This document shows positions 43,829-53,508 of a DNA stretch of 64,000 nucleotides, piece after piece (within the stretch, counting starts at the first letter, position 1; the number at the start of each line of letters is the position of its first letter). This DNA is from Actinomadura atramentaria DSM 43919 (lineage in GTDB: Bacteria; Actinomycetota; Actinomycetes; Streptosporangiales; Streptosporangiaceae), in contig NZ_KB907226.1 in NCBI RefSeq assembly GCF_000381885.1, forward strand, positions 1 through 64,000, in the 5' to 3' direction. The translations under genes and the position numbers were made by a program. A model generated the notes under the pieces. It had not been told where the DNA came from and ran no database searches. It saw nothing but the letters and a program-made list of their open reading frames with translations.

Positions 43829-46174
43829 GTGGTCCCCGCGCACGGCCCGGCCGGGCGACCGGCTCCCTCACCGGCCGGACCGGACGCCGGGGACCCCGCC
43901 GCCCCGGCCCGCGCCGCCCTCGCGGCGGCGCGGGCCGGGCGCTCCGCCGAACTGGACGCCTGGCTCGCCGGGCTCCTCGCCCCGGACGGGACGCCGCCCG
44001 CCGGGGTCGCGCTCGTCGCCGTCGGCAGCCACGGCCGCCGCGAACTGACCCCCGGCGGCGACCTCGACCTCGTCCTGGTCCACGACGGCCGCCGCGACGA
44101 CGTCGCCGCCCTCGCGGACCGCCTCTGGTACCCGATCTGGGACGCGGGCCCGCGGCTGGACCACTCGGTCCGCACCGTCGCCGAGGCCCGCGCCGTCGCC
44201 CGCGCCGACCTCAAGGCCGCGCTCGGCCTGCTGTCCGCGCGCCGCGTCGCCGGGGACCGCGCCCTGGCCGACGAGCTGCGCGCCGCCGTCCTGGCCGACT
44301 GGCGCGCCGACGCCCGCGCCCGCCTCGCGGACCTCGCCGTGCTGTGCCGGGAGCGCTGGACGGCCCAGGGCGACCTCGCGTTCCTCCTCGAACCCGATCT
44401 GAAGGAGGCCCACGGCGGCCTCCGCGACGTCGACGTCATGCGGGCCGTCGCCGCGTCCTGGGTCGCGTCCGCGCCCGGCGAGCGGGTCCGCGCCGCGCAC
44501 GGCCTGCTGCTGGACGTCCGGCACGCCCTGCACGCGCAGACCGGGCGGTCGGCGGACCGGCTCGTCCTCCAGGAGCAGCAGGCCGTCGCCGAAGCCCTCG
44601 GCCTCGGCGACGCCGACCGGCTCCTGCGCGCCACCGCCGAGGCCGCCCGCGTCGTCGTCCACGCGGGCGACCACCTGTGGCACCGCGTCGACCGGTTCCT
44701 CGCGCCGCGCCGACCGGGCGGCGGCCAGCGCGCCGCCGACCGCCGCCCGGTCGGGGACGGGGCCGTCGAGCAGGACGGCGAGGTCGTCCTGGCCCGGAGC
44801 GCGGACCTCGGCGACCCCTCGCTCGTCCTGCGCGTCGCCGCCGCCGCGGCGCACGCCGGGCTCCCGCTCGCGCCCGCCACCGTCGACCGGCTCGCCGCGC
44901 ACGCCGCGCTGCCCGAAGCGCCCTGGCCCGCCGCCGCCCGCGACGCGCTCGTCGCGCTGCTCGGCGCGGGCCCGGCCGCGATCGGCGTCTGGGAGGACCT
45001 GGACCAGGCCGGGATCATCGTCCGGCTCCTGCCCGACTGGGCGGACGTCCGCAACCGGCCGCAGCGCAACCCCTTCCACCGCTTCACCGTGGACCGGCAC
45101 CTCGTGGAGGCCGCCGCCGGGGCCGCCGCGCACACCCGCGACGTCGCCCGCCCCGACCTGCTGCTCGTCGGCGCGCTCCTGCACGACATCGGCAAGGGCG
45201 CGCCCGGCGACCACTCCGTCACCGGGGCCGCCCGCACCCGCGGCATCGCCGCCCGGCTCGGCTTCGACCCCGGCGACGTCGACGTCCTCACCGCCGCCGT
45301 CCGCCACCACCTGCTGCTCCCCGACACCGCCACCCGCCGCGACCTGGACGACCCCGCGACGATCGAGACCGTCCTGACCGCCCTCGGCGACGCCCCCGGC
45401 CGCGAACGCGAACTGCTCGACCTGCTCGCCGCCCTCGCCGTCGCGGACGCCCGCGCCACCGGCCCGTCCGCCTGGGGCTCGTGGAAGGCCGGGCAGGTCG
45501 CCGAGCTGACCCGCCGCGCCGCCGCCGCCCTCGCGGGCGGACCGCTCCCGCCGCCGCCCGCGCCCGCCCCCGACCACCTCGCGCTCGCCCGGCACGACGG
45601 CGCGGCCGTCCGCGTCGCGGGCTCCCGCGTCACGATCGCCGCCCCCGACCGGCCCGGCCTGCTGTGGCGCGCGGCGGGCGTCCTCGCCCTGCACCGGCTC
45701 GCCGTGCGCAGCGCCCGCATCACCGCAGCGCCGCGCGGCTCCGGCGGGACGGCCGTCCTGGACTTCACCGCCGTCCCCGAGTTCGGCTCCCCGCCCGACC
45801 CGGCCGCGCTGGAGGCCGACCTGCGCCGCCTGCTCGCGGACCGGCTCGACGTCGCGGGCCGCCTGGAGCGGCGGGCCGCCGCCGTCCGGGTCCGGCCGGG
45901 CGCGCCCGTCGCGCCGCCGCGCGTCACCGTCGTCGAGGACGCCTCCGCCGTCGCCGCCGTCATCGAGGTCCGCGCGCCCGACCGGCCCGGCCTGCTGTGG
46001 CGCGTCGGGCAGGCCATCGGCGCGTTCGGGCTGCAGGTCCGCGCCGCCCGCGTCGACACCCTCGGCGCGGAGGCCGTCGACGTCTTCTACGTCGTGGACG
46101 CCGACGGGCGGCCGCCCGCCGACCCCGGCGTCCTGTCCGACGTCCGGCAGAAGGTGCTGGCCGCGCTGCGCTGA
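43829..46174 (+). CDS. glnD: PII adenylyl/uridylyltransferase
   Basis: GlnD modifies and demodifies PII according to nitrogen status; actinobacterial enzymes use adenylylation. The 781-residue protein has the nucleotidyltransferase motif VGSHGRRELTPGGDLDLVLV, the second motif DLKEAHGGLRDVDVMR, an HD domain (LLHDIGKGAPGDHS) and two C-terminal ACT domains, each starting APDRPGLLWR. It completes the amtB-glnK-glnD operon under the GlnR-like boxes. GTG at 43829 is the first start after glnK. Confidence 0.93.
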   Translation: MVPAHGPAGRPAPSPAGPDAGDPAAPARAALAAARAGRSAELDAWLAGLLAPDGTPPAGVALVAVGSHGRRELTPGGDLDLVLVHDGRRDDVAALADRLWYPIWDAGPRLDHSVRTVAEARAVARADLKAALGLLSARRVAGDRALADELRAAVLADWRADARARLADLAVLCRERWTAQGDLAFLLEPDLKEAHGGLRDVDVMRAVAASWVASAPGERVRAAHGLLLDVRHALHAQTGRSADRLVLQEQQAVAEALGLGDADRLLRATAEAARVVVHAGDHLWHRVDRFLAPRRPGGGQRAADRRPVGDGAVEQDGEVVLARSADLGDPSLVLRVAAAAAHAGLPLAPATVDRLAAHAALPEAPWPAAARDALVALLGAGPAAIGVWEDLDQAGIIVRLLPDWADVRNRPQRNPFHRFTVDRHLVEAAAGAAAHTRDVARPDLLLVGALLHDIGKGAPGDHSVTGAARTRGIAARLGFDPGDVDVLTAAVRHHLLLPDTATRRDLDDPATIETVLTALGDAPGRERELLDLLAALAVADARATGPSAWGSWKAGQVAELTRRAAAALAGGPLPPPPAPAPDHLALARHDGAAVRVAGSRVTIAAPDRPGLLWRAAGVLALHRLAVRSARITAAPRGSGGTAVLDFTAVPEFGSPPDPAALEADLRRLLADRLDVAGRLERRAAAVRVRPGAPVAPPRVTVVEDASAVAAVIEVRAPDRPGLLWRVGQAIGAFGLQVRAARVDTLGAEAVDVFYVVDADGRPPADPGVLSDVRQKVLAALR

Positions 46175-46187
46175 GCCCGCGCGGAAT

Positions 46188-46212
46188 CGCGGCCGGGTCG
46201 CCACCGGCCGCG
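46188..46212 (+). terminator. hairpin after glnD
   Basis: CGCGGCCGG (46188-46196) pairs perfectly with 46204-46212 across a seven-base loop. It lies 13 bases after the glnD stop and has no T-tract, so termination is plausible but unproven. Confidence 0.45.
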
Positions 46213-46266
46213 ACCCGATAGTCTGATGGGCGATTCCAGAAGCTTTCCAAGGACGGGTCCAGACAC

Positions 46267-47838
46267 GTGTTCGAGACGCTCTCCGACCGGTTGACGACGG
46301 TCTTCTCGTCGCTGCGCAGCAAGGGCCGCCTCTCCGAGGCCGACATCAACGCGACGGCCCGCGAGATCCGTGTCGCGCTGCTGGAAGCCGACGTGGCGCT
46401 GCCCGTCGTCAAGGACTTCATCGCGCGGATCAGGGAGCGCGCGCGCGAGGTCGCGGCCTCCCCGGCGCTCAACCCCGCGCAGCAGGTCGTCAAGATCGTC
46501 AACGAGGAACTGATCGAGATCCTCGGCGGCGAGACCCGCGAGATCCGCTACGCCAAGAACCCCCCGACCGTGATCATGCTCGCCGGCCTCCAGGGCGCGG
46601 GCAAGACCACCCTGGCCGGCAAGCTCGCCCGCTGGCTCAGGGCCGGGGACCACACGCCGCTGCTCGTCGCCGCCGACCTCCAGCGGCCCAACGCCGTCCA
46701 GCAGCTCCAGGTCGTGGGGGAGCGCGCCGGGGTGCCGGTGTTCGCGCCCGAGCCGGGCAGCGGCGTCGGCGACCCGGTCGACGTGGCCCGCCGCTCGATC
46801 GAGCACGCCCGGCGCGCCCTGCACGACGTCGTCGTCATCGACACCGCCGGCCGCCTCGGCATCGACGCCGAGATGATGCAGCAGGCCGTCGACATCCGCG
46901 ACGCCGTCAGCCCCGACGAGGTCCTGTTCGTCGTGGACGCGATGGTCGGCCAGGACGCCGTCAACACCGCGCAGGCGTTCATGGACGGCGTCGGCTTCGA
47001 CGGCGTCGTCCTCACCAAGCTCGACGGCGACGCCCGCGGCGGCGCGGCCCTGTCGGTCCGGCACATCACCGGCCGGCCGATCATGTTCGCGTCCACCGGC
47101 GAGAAGCTGGAGGACTTCAGCGTCTTCCACCCCGACCGCATGGCCGGGCGCATCCTCGACATGGGCGACATCCTCACCCTGATCGAGCAGGCCGAGACCG
47201 CGTTCGACGCCGAGCAGGCGCAGCGGATGTCGACCAAGTTCGCCTCGGGCGAGGACTTCACGCTTGAGGACTTCCTCGAGCAGATGATGATGATCCGCAA
47301 GCTCGGGCCCATCGGGAACCTGCTCGGGATGATGCCGGGCATGGGCCAGGTCCGGGACCAGATCAGCCAGATCGACGACAAGGACCTCGACCGCGTCGCG
47401 GCGATCATCCGCTCGATGACGCCCGAGGAGCGGTCCAACCCCAAGATCATCAACGGCTCGCGGCGGGCGCGCATCGCGCGCGGCTCCGGCGTCGGCGTCG
47501 GCGAGGTCAGCAGCCTGGTCACCCGGTTCTTCGACGCGCAGAAGATGGTCCGGCAGATGGCGGGCGGCATGGGCCTGCCCGGCACGCCCGGCCGCCGCAA
47601 GGCCAAGCAGGCGGCCAAGGCCGCCAAGAAGAAGGGCAAGCAGCGCAGCGGCGACCCGCGCAAGCGCGCCGCCGGCGGGCGCGGCGAGGACCAGCCCGCC
47701 GCGCTGCCCGACGGCGCGCCGCAAGGCCTGCCGCCCGGCCTCGGCGGCGGGCAGCTCCCGCCGGGCCTCGCGGGCCAGCTCCCGCCCGGCTTCCAGATGC
47801 CCGACCTGGGCAAACTCCAGGGGCGCAAGAAGAAGTGA
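46267..47838 (+). CDS. ffh: signal recognition particle protein Ffh
   Basis: Ffh binds signal sequences on ribosomes and delivers them to FtsY. The 523-residue protein has the helical N domain, the GTPase G domain (GLQGAGKTT from about residue 108, DTAGRLGID, TKLDGDARGG) and the methionine-rich M domain (LEQMMMIRKLGPIGNLLGMMPGM, RRARIARGSG). The C-terminal tail is Lys- then Pro/Gly-rich, longer than in E. coli but common in actinomycetes. No SRP RNA gene was recognised nearby. Confidence 0.95.
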   Translation: MFETLSDRLTTVFSSLRSKGRLSEADINATAREIRVALLEADVALPVVKDFIARIRERAREVAASPALNPAQQVVKIVNEELIEILGGETREIRYAKNPPTVIMLAGLQGAGKTTLAGKLARWLRAGDHTPLLVAADLQRPNAVQQLQVVGERAGVPVFAPEPGSGVGDPVDVARRSIEHARRALHDVVVIDTAGRLGIDAEMMQQAVDIRDAVSPDEVLFVVDAMVGQDAVNTAQAFMDGVGFDGVVLTKLDGDARGGAALSVRHITGRPIMFASTGEKLEDFSVFHPDRMAGRILDMGDILTLIEQAETAFDAEQAQRMSTKFASGEDFTLEDFLEQMMMIRKLGPIGNLLGMMPGMGQVRDQISQIDDKDLDRVAAIIRSMTPEERSNPKIINGSRRARIARGSGVGVGEVSSLVTRFFDAQKMVRQMAGGMGLPGTPGRRKAKQAAKAAKKKGKQRSGDPRKRAAGGRGEDQPAALPDGAPQGLPPGLGGGQLPPGLAGQLPPGFQMPDLGKLQGRKKK

Positions 47839-48113
47839 CCGCGTCCCGGCCGCGCCCCGCCCCGGCGCGCGGCCGGGAAAGCGGCGGTTCGGGGCGGTCT
47901 GCGGGCGCGCCGCCACGCCGGGTGGCCGCGTGTCACCGCGCGATTGCACTTCCACCCCCGATCGTCTGGCAGAATGGCAGGCTGGAAACCCCGGACCCGC
48001 CAAGGCGCCCTCTCTCGTCCTGTGCGGCCGGAGTCCTCTGCCCGCCCGTCGCCGGTGTTCCCCACCTGGCGCGGACCGGGCACCCTGTATCAAGTCTGGA
48101 GAACACCACACCC

Positions 48114-48563
48114 GTGGCAGTCAAGATCAAGCTCAAGCGTCTGGGGAAGATCCGGAACCCGCAGTACCGGATCGTCGTCGCCGACGCCCGCACCAAGCGG
48201 GACGGCCGGGCCATCGAGGAGATCGGGCTCTACCAGCCCAAGCAGGAGCCGTCGCTCATCAAGATCGATTCCGAGCGCGCGCAGTACTGGCTGGGCGTCG
48301 GCGCGCAGCCGACCGAGCCGGTCCTCAACCTGCTGAAGATCACCGGCGACTGGCAGAAGTTCAAGGGCGAGCCGGGCGCCGAGGGCACCCTCCGGGTCGC
48401 CGAGCCGAAGGCCGACAAGAAGGCCGTGTTCGAGGCCGCCGTCAAGGAGTCCCTCGGCGGCGAGGCGGGCGAGGCCCCCGCCACGCGCACCCGCAAGAAG
48501 GCCGAGCCGAAGAAGGCCGAGGCCGCCGCCGACGAGAACAGCGAAGTCAAGGGCGAGGGCTGA
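48114..48563 (+). CDS. rpsP: 30S ribosomal protein S16
   Basis: S16 is an assembly protein of the small subunit. The 149-residue protein starts MAVKIKLKRLGKIRNPQYRIVV, with IEEIGLYQPKQEP and YWLGVGAQPTEPV as further family markers. The last 50 residues are an Ala/Glu/Lys-rich extension typical of actinomycetes. GTG at 48114 has TGGAGAA upstream. It starts the rpsP-khpA-rimM-trmD-rplS ribosome-assembly cluster. Confidence 0.95.
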   Translation: MAVKIKLKRLGKIRNPQYRIVVADARTKRDGRAIEEIGLYQPKQEPSLIKIDSERAQYWLGVGAQPTEPVLNLLKITGDWQKFKGEPGAEGTLRVAEPKADKKAVFEAAVKESLGGEAGEAPATRTRKKAEPKKAEAAADENSEVKGEG

Positions 48564-48564
48564 C

Positions 48565-48807
48565 GTGCTCGAAGAAGCGCTGGAGCACCTGGTGCGGGGG
48601 ATCGTGGAGAGCCCGGACGACGTCCGGGTCCGCGCCCGCCGCATCAGGGGCGGTCGGGTCCTGGAGGTGCGCGTCCACCCCGATGACCTGGGCAAGGTCA
48701 TCGGGCGCAGCGGGCGCACCGCCAAGGCCCTGCGCACCGTGATGAGCGCCCTCTCCGGAGGCCGCTACGTGCGGGTGGACCTGCTCGACGTCAACGAGGT
48801 CCGCTGA
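48565..48807 (+). CDS. khpA: KH-domain RNA-binding protein
   Basis: This 80-residue single KH domain has the GxxG loop in KVIGRSGRTAKALR. KhpA binds RNA, usually together with KhpB/Jag, and affects translation and cell-wall genes in other bacteria. The GTG start is one base after the rpsP stop. No khpB is in the window. Confidence 0.92.
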   Translation: MLEEALEHLVRGIVESPDDVRVRARRIRGGRVLEVRVHPDDLGKVIGRSGRTAKALRTVMSALSGGRYVRVDLLDVNEVR

Positions 48808-48913
48808 CCGTGGAACCGCGGCGCCCGCGGCGCGTCCGCGCGCGTCGCGGCCCCGATCCGGCACCGTCCGCTCCCCGGCGGGCGGCCCGCCGTCCGGCGT
48901 CCGGCGGCCGCCG

Positions 48914-49438
48914 ATGAGCGAGCAGCCGCTCGTCGTCGGCCGCGTCGGACGGCCGCACGGCGTCCGCGGCGAGGTGACGATCGACGTCCGGACCGACGAC
49001 CCGGACCTCCGGTTCGCCCCCGGCGCCGAGATCGCCACCGACCCGGCCGCGGCCGGTCCCCTCACGGTGGACCGCGCCCGCTGGCACTCCGGACGCCTGC
49101 TCCTGCGCTTCGCCGGGGTCGACGACCGCACCGCCGCGGAGGAGATCCGCGGCGTCTGGCTCGTCGTCGACCCCGCCGACGTCCCCCCCTCCGACGACCC
49201 CGACGAGTTCCACGACCAGGACCTCATCGGGCTCGCGGTCGTCACCGACCGGGGCGAGGACGTCGGCACCGTCACCGAGATCCGCCATTTCGGGCAGGAC
49301 CTGCTCGTCGTCCGCCGCACCGGCGGCGGCGACGCGCTGATCCCGTTCGTGGCCGCGCTCGTCCCCGAGGTCGACCTCGGGGCGGGCCGCCTCGTGGTCG
49401 CCCCGCCGCCCGGCCTGCTGGACGACCAGGGCGTCTGA
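48914..49438 (+). CDS. rimM: 16S rRNA-processing protein RimM
   Basis: RimM assists maturation of the 30S head domain and binds S19. The 174-residue protein has the N-terminal barrel (VGRVGRPHGVRGEVTI) and the C-terminal PRC barrel (DLIGLAVVTDRGEDVGTVTEI, then LIPFVAALVPEVDLGAGRLVV). It lies between khpA and trmD in the conserved order. A 106-base gap separates it from khpA. Confidence 0.94.
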   Translation: MSEQPLVVGRVGRPHGVRGEVTIDVRTDDPDLRFAPGAEIATDPAAAGPLTVDRARWHSGRLLLRFAGVDDRTAAEEIRGVWLVVDPADVPPSDDPDEFHDQDLIGLAVVTDRGEDVGTVTEIRHFGQDLLVVRRTGGGDALIPFVAALVPEVDLGAGRLVVAPPPGLLDDQGV

Positions 49439-49468
49439 CCGCCCCGGCCGGGCCGCCCTAGGAACCCG

Positions 49469-50251
49469 ATGAAACTCGACATCGTCTCGATCTTCCCCGA
49501 GTACTTCGCGCCGCTGGAGATCTCCCTGCTGGGCAAGGCCCGGCGGACCGGAATCCTCGACGTCGCCGTCCACGACCTGCGGCAGTGGACCCACGACCGG
49601 CACCGCACCGTGGACGACACCCCCTACGGCGGCGGTCCAGGGATGGTCATGAAGCCCGAGCCGTGGGGCGAGGCGCTCGCCGCGCTCGCGCCCGGGCCCG
49701 AGACGCCCCGGCTCGTCGTCCCCACCCCGAGCGGACGTCCGTTCACGCAGGCCACCGCCGCCGAGCTCGCGGGCGAGCCGTGGCTGCTGTTCGCCTGCGG
49801 ACGCTACGAGGGCATCGACTCGCGCGTCGTCGCGGACGCGTCCACCCGGATGCGCGTGGACGAGGTCAGCCTCGGCGACTTCGTCCTCGCGGGCGGCGAG
49901 GTCGCGGTCCTGGTCATGGTCGAGGCGATCGGGCGGCTGCTGCCCGGCGTCCTCGGCAACGCCGAGTCCGCCGTGGACGACTCCTTCGCGCCCGGCTCGA
50001 TGGAGTCGCTGCTGGAAGGCCCCGTCTACACCAAACCGCCCGTCTGGCGGGACCGCGCCGTCCCCGAGATCCTGCTCTCGGGCAACCACGGCGCCATCGC
50101 CCGCTGGCGGCGCGACGAGGCGCTGCGCCGCACCGCGCGGCACCGGCCCGAACTGCTCGCCCGGCTCGACCGCGCCGCCCTCGACGCCCGCGACCTGGCC
50201 GTCCTCGCCGAGGCCGGTTTTCCGGTCGGCGGCGAAGATATGGCACACTGA
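49469..50251 (+). CDS. trmD: tRNA (guanine37-N1)-methyltransferase
   Basis: TrmD makes m1G37 in tRNAs to prevent frameshifting. The 260-residue SPOUT protein starts MKLDIVSIFPEYF and has PYGGGPGMVMK, the SAM-binding knot GRYEGIDSRV and EVSLGDFVLAGGEVA, and the late GNHGAIARWRRDEALRRT. Length is slightly longer than average. It is followed by rplS after a 116-base gap. Confidence 0.95.
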   Translation: MKLDIVSIFPEYFAPLEISLLGKARRTGILDVAVHDLRQWTHDRHRTVDDTPYGGGPGMVMKPEPWGEALAALAPGPETPRLVVPTPSGRPFTQATAAELAGEPWLLFACGRYEGIDSRVVADASTRMRVDEVSLGDFVLAGGEVAVLVMVEAIGRLLPGVLGNAESAVDDSFAPGSMESLLEGPVYTKPPVWRDRAVPEILLSGNHGAIARWRRDEALRRTARHRPELLARLDRAALDARDLAVLAEAGFPVGGEDMAH

Positions 50252-50367
50252 AACGTCCCGTGCGCTCAGCGCGCCGGACGACGACGATCCACCTCTCGCG
50301 GCGCGACGCCCCACCTCACGCACGTCCCGGAGCCTCTCGACGCCCGCGTTCGACTTTTGAGGACATC

Positions 50368-50721
50368 ATGCACACCCTGATCCAGGAGATCGAGAAGGCC
50401 GCGATGCGCACCGACCACCCGGACTTCCGTCCCGGTGACACGGTCAAGGTGCATGCGCGCATCACCGAGGGCAAGGTCACCCGAGTCCAGATCTTCGAGG
50501 GCGTGGTGATCCGCCGGCAGAACGGCGGCGCCCGCGAGACCTTCACCGTCCGCAAGGTGAGCAAGGGTGGGTACGGCGTCGAGCGCACCTGGCCGCTGAA
50601 CAGCCCGCACATCGAGAAGCTCGAGGTCGTCATCCGCGGCGACGTCCGCCGCGCGAAGCTGTACTACCTGCGCAACCTGCGCGGCAAGGCCGCGCGCATC
50701 AAGGAGAAGCGCGACTTCTGA
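50368..50721 (+). CDS. rplS: 50S ribosomal protein L19
   Basis: L19 lies at the 30S-50S interface. The 117-residue protein has FRPGDTVKVHARITEG, RVQIFEGVVIRR, FTVRKVSKGGYGVERTW and the basic end KLYYLRNLRGKAARIKEKR. ATG at 50368 follows GAGGA. A strong hairpin follows the gene and ends the ribosome-assembly cluster. Confidence 0.96.
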   Translation: MHTLIQEIEKAAMRTDHPDFRPGDTVKVHARITEGKVTRVQIFEGVVIRRQNGGARETFTVRKVSKGGYGVERTWPLNSPHIEKLEVVIRGDVRRAKLYYLRNLRGKAARIKEKRDF

Positions 50722-50760
50722 CCGTACCTCCGGCCGCGCCGCTGGCCGGACACGGCCGCC

Positions 50761-50800
50761 GCCCCGGGAACACGCCCGTGTTCCCGGGGCGTTGCCGTTT
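50761..50800 (+). terminator. terminator after rplS
   Basis: A perfect 14-base stem (50761-50774 with 50777-50790) is followed by GTTGCCGTTT, a weak T-tract. Confidence 0.8.
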
Positions 50801-50861
50801 CGGCGACGACACGCGGATGCGCGCGGTGGACGGCCGTCCGCGCCGCTAGGCTTTCGCCCTG

Positions 50862-51764
50862 ATGACAGACGAGGACGATCGGAGAGACGTGCGATCCGAG
50901 GCCGAGGGCGCGGTGCCCGAAGACGAAGAGACCGTGACCCCCGGTGAGGACACCGACTCCGGGGACAAGCCGAAGAAGAAGCAGGGTTCCTTCTGGAAGG
51001 AACTGCCGATCCTGATCGTGGTCGCGATCGTCCTCGCCCTGGTGATCAAGGCGTTCGCGATCCAGGCGTTCTACATCCCCTCGGGGTCGATGGAGAACAC
51101 GCTCCGGGTCGGCGACCGCGTCCTCGTCAACAAGATCGTCTACCACACGCGGGACATCAAGCCCGGCGACATCGTCGTCTTCAACGGCCTCGACTCCTGG
51201 GACCCCGAGACCACCGTGCCGAAGCCGGGCAACCCGGTGTCGAAGGTGCTGCGGGCCGTCGGGTCCGCGTTCGGCGTCGCGCCGAACGAGAAGGACTACA
51301 TCAAGCGCGTCATCGGCGTCGCGGGGCAGCGCGTGAAGTGCTGCGACGCGCAGGGCCGGGTCACGGTCGACGGCAAGCCGCTCGACGAGGACTCCTACCT
51401 CTTCACCGACCCCGTGACCCACGAGCGCAACAAGCCGTCCGAGACCGCCTTCGACAAGATCGTCCCCAAGGACCACATCTGGGTCATGGGCGACCACCGC
51501 GCCCTGTCGTGGGACTCCCGCGAGCACCAGGGCGACCCGGGCGGCGGTGCGATCCCCGTCGACAAGGTCATCGGCCGCGCGTTCGTGGTGGTCTGGCCGG
51601 TCGGCCACATGGGCGGCCTGGGCATCCCCAAGACTTTCGACCAGCCTGGAATCCGGGCGATGTCGACCCTTCTCCCCGCCACGCCGGTCGCCTTGGGCGT
51701 GGTCGGCGCGATCCCGGTGACCCTGCTGACCCGCCGCCTGCGCTTCCGCCGGAACCGCTCCTGA
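50862..51764 (+). CDS. lepB: signal peptidase I
   Basis: LepB removes signal peptides from exported proteins. The 300-residue protein has an acidic cytoplasmic N-terminus, a membrane anchor (about residues 48-67), the catalytic Ser76 in PSGSMENTL and the general base Lys148 in YIKRVIGV. Box E is GDHRALSWDSREH. A second hydrophobic segment near the C-terminus (TPVALGVVGAIPVTLL) ends in arginines. Several lepB copies clustered here are usual in Streptomyces; only one is present in this window. Confidence 0.94.
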   Translation: MTDEDDRRDVRSEAEGAVPEDEETVTPGEDTDSGDKPKKKQGSFWKELPILIVVAIVLALVIKAFAIQAFYIPSGSMENTLRVGDRVLVNKIVYHTRDIKPGDIVVFNGLDSWDPETTVPKPGNPVSKVLRAVGSAFGVAPNEKDYIKRVIGVAGQRVKCCDAQGRVTVDGKPLDEDSYLFTDPVTHERNKPSETAFDKIVPKDHIWVMGDHRALSWDSREHQGDPGGGAIPVDKVIGRAFVVVWPVGHMGGLGIPKTFDQPGIRAMSTLLPATPVALGVVGAIPVTLLTRRLRFRRNRS

Positions 51765-51959
51765 CAACACCTCCTGACCCCGCGCCCTGCCTCACCACCC
51801 GCCGAGGCAGGGCGCGACGTCATCACACGCGCCGCAGCCCCGCACGTCCCTGAGCGCGGCGCGCGCTGAACGGCCGGGCCGCAGCCGGTGCGCGCGCCGC
51901 ACTGGCGTGTGCGGTGGGTGCGTGGGCGATTGGTCGTGGGGGGACGTACTCTGCGAACC

Positions 51960-52685
51960 ATGATGGAACGCCCCCTCCGTTTCACGCCGCGCCGGGACGC
52001 GGGTCTGTACGCGTTCGAACGGTCGCTCGCGCATGGCGGGTTCCGGCGGGTGGCCGGGGTGGACGAGGCGGGGCGGGGCGCGTGCGCCGGGCCGCTCGTC
52101 GTCGGGGCGGCGATCCTCCCGGTCGGGCGCGCGGGCGTCATCGACGGGCTCACCGACTCCAAGCTGCTGACCCCCGCGCGCCGCGAGGAGATCTACGGCG
52201 AGGTCGTGCGGCGTGCCGTGGCGTGGAGCGCGGTCGTCATCCCCTGCCACGACGTCGACCGGATCGGCCTGCACCGCTGCAACATCACCGGGATGCGCCG
52301 GGCGCTGGCGGCCCTGGACACGCGCCCCGACTACGTTCTGAGCGACGGGTTCCGGGTTCCCGGCCTCGACGTCCCCGGCCTGCCCGTCATCAAGGGCGAC
52401 CGCGCGGCGGCGTGCGTCGCGGCGGCGTCGGTGATCGCGAAAGTCACCCGGGACCGCCTCATGGTCGAGCTGCACGAGCGCTACCCCGACTACGGGTTCG
52501 ACGTCCACAAGGGCTATGTGACGCGCGCGCACTCGGCGGCACTCGACGCGCACGGTCCTTGCCCGGAGCATCGCTTCTCCTACGTCAACGTCGGACGGGT
52601 CGTGCGCAAGAATGGGGAGGTGGGCTCGGGGGCGGAGGCCGTGGAGGTCTCCGGTGGTGGCCGGACGGAAGGGGCACGGACGTGA
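51960..52685 (+). CDS. rnhB: ribonuclease HII
   Basis: RNase HII removes ribonucleotides from RNA-DNA hybrids. The 241-residue protein has the catalytic DEAGRGACAGPLVVGA starting at Asp35, TDSKLLTPARREE, the third acidic residue in YVLSDGF and SVIAKVTRDRLM. The C-terminal 25 residues are a Gly/Ser-rich extension. Either of two adjacent ATGs (51960, 51963) may be the start; a ribosome binding site is not obvious. The stop overlaps the next gene. Confidence 0.93.
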   Translation: MMERPLRFTPRRDAGLYAFERSLAHGGFRRVAGVDEAGRGACAGPLVVGAAILPVGRAGVIDGLTDSKLLTPARREEIYGEVVRRAVAWSAVVIPCHDVDRIGLHRCNITGMRRALAALDTRPDYVLSDGFRVPGLDVPGLPVIKGDRAAACVAAASVIAKVTRDRLMVELHERYPDYGFDVHKGYVTRAHSAALDAHGPCPEHRFSYVNVGRVVRKNGEVGSGAEAVEVSGGGRTEGART

Positions 52686-52996
52686 GCGCCGAGGATCTCG
52701 AAAAGTACGAGACCGAGATGGAACTCCAGCTCTACCGCGAGTACCGGGACGTGGTCGGGCTGTTCAGCTACGTCGTGGAGACCGAGCGCAGGTTCTACCT
52801 CACCAACTCGGTGGACCTCCAGGTCCGCGACACCGAGAACGGCGAGGTCTTCTTCGAGGTCACCATGCAGGACGCCTGGGTCTGGGACATGTACCGGCCC
52901 GCCCGCTTCGTCAAGAACGTGCGTGTCGTGACGTTCAAGGACGTCAACGTCGAAGAGATCGCCAAGAGCGAGTTCGAACTGCCGTCCGCCGACTAG
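52682..52996 (+). CDS. DUF2469 family protein
   Basis: This 104-residue acidic protein is highly conserved in actinobacteria next to rnhB: MSAEDLEKYETEMELQLYRE, VETERRFYLTNSVDLQVRD, and VWDMYRPARFVKNVRVVTFK. Its function is unknown. GTG at 52682 overlaps the rnhB stop (GTGA). It is the last gene of the rightward cluster before a long gap. Confidence 0.92.
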   Translation: MSAEDLEKYETEMELQLYREYRDVVGLFSYVVETERRFYLTNSVDLQVRDTENGEVFFEVTMQDAWVWDMYRPARFVKNVRVVTFKDVNVEEIAKSEFELPSAD

Positions 52997-53508
52997 GCGG
53001 TGTTTCGAAGTCCCGGCCCACGGCCCTCGCCTGGCGGATCGAGGCCTCACCGGGCCTGTGCGAGCGCGGCATCGGCCGGCGAAGCTCGCCTCCGGCTTCG
53101 CTTCACCGCCCAGTCAACGCACTCGCGCTGCGGCTGAGGCACTCTGAGACAGACCCTGACCGCGCCTACCGTCACCCCCACACGTCCGTCCCCGGTGGCC
53201 CACAACGCGCCCGGTCGAGAGACCGCGCCGCAGTCGTGTCGCGCGCTGGTTCGGTTTCCCCTTCCATGTCGGCCGCTTGTTGGCGCGCTGTTCATCCAGG
53301 CTGTCTCGCACGTCGACTCACCTGCCGTGCAGTTGCGTCGTCATCCCATCTGCTCGCTCAGCGGGTGCGCCCGGTCTCCTTCTCTTGGTTGATTCGCCTT
53401 TGGCGGCGGGCCGCATCGCGCGCTGCGGCCCGTACCGTTCTTGCTTCCAACGTGATCGTTAGGCCGGGTGCCTGGTGGGCGGGGGTTCTCGCGGGCGGAT
53501 CGGGTTCG
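52997..53508. other. 512-base gap between DUF2469 and dprA ends, no gene recognised
   Basis: This is the convergent end of the DUF2469 and dprA transcripts. It is less GC-rich than average. I see a 7-base stem GCGAAGC (53079-53085) with 53095-53101, and the hairpin at 53408-53431. Open frames here have no recognisable family and atypical codons. Confidence 0.5.
53408..53431. terminator. hairpin in the gap before dprA
   Basis: GGGCCGCA (53408-53415) pairs perfectly with TGCGGCCC (53424-53431) over an eight-base loop and is followed by GTACCGTTCTTG. It may end rightward transcripts. Confidence 0.4.

Noticed and set aside
47944..47975. TTGCAC and CAGAAT upstream of rpsP as a promoter
   Set aside because: The spacer would be 20 bases, too long for a confident call.
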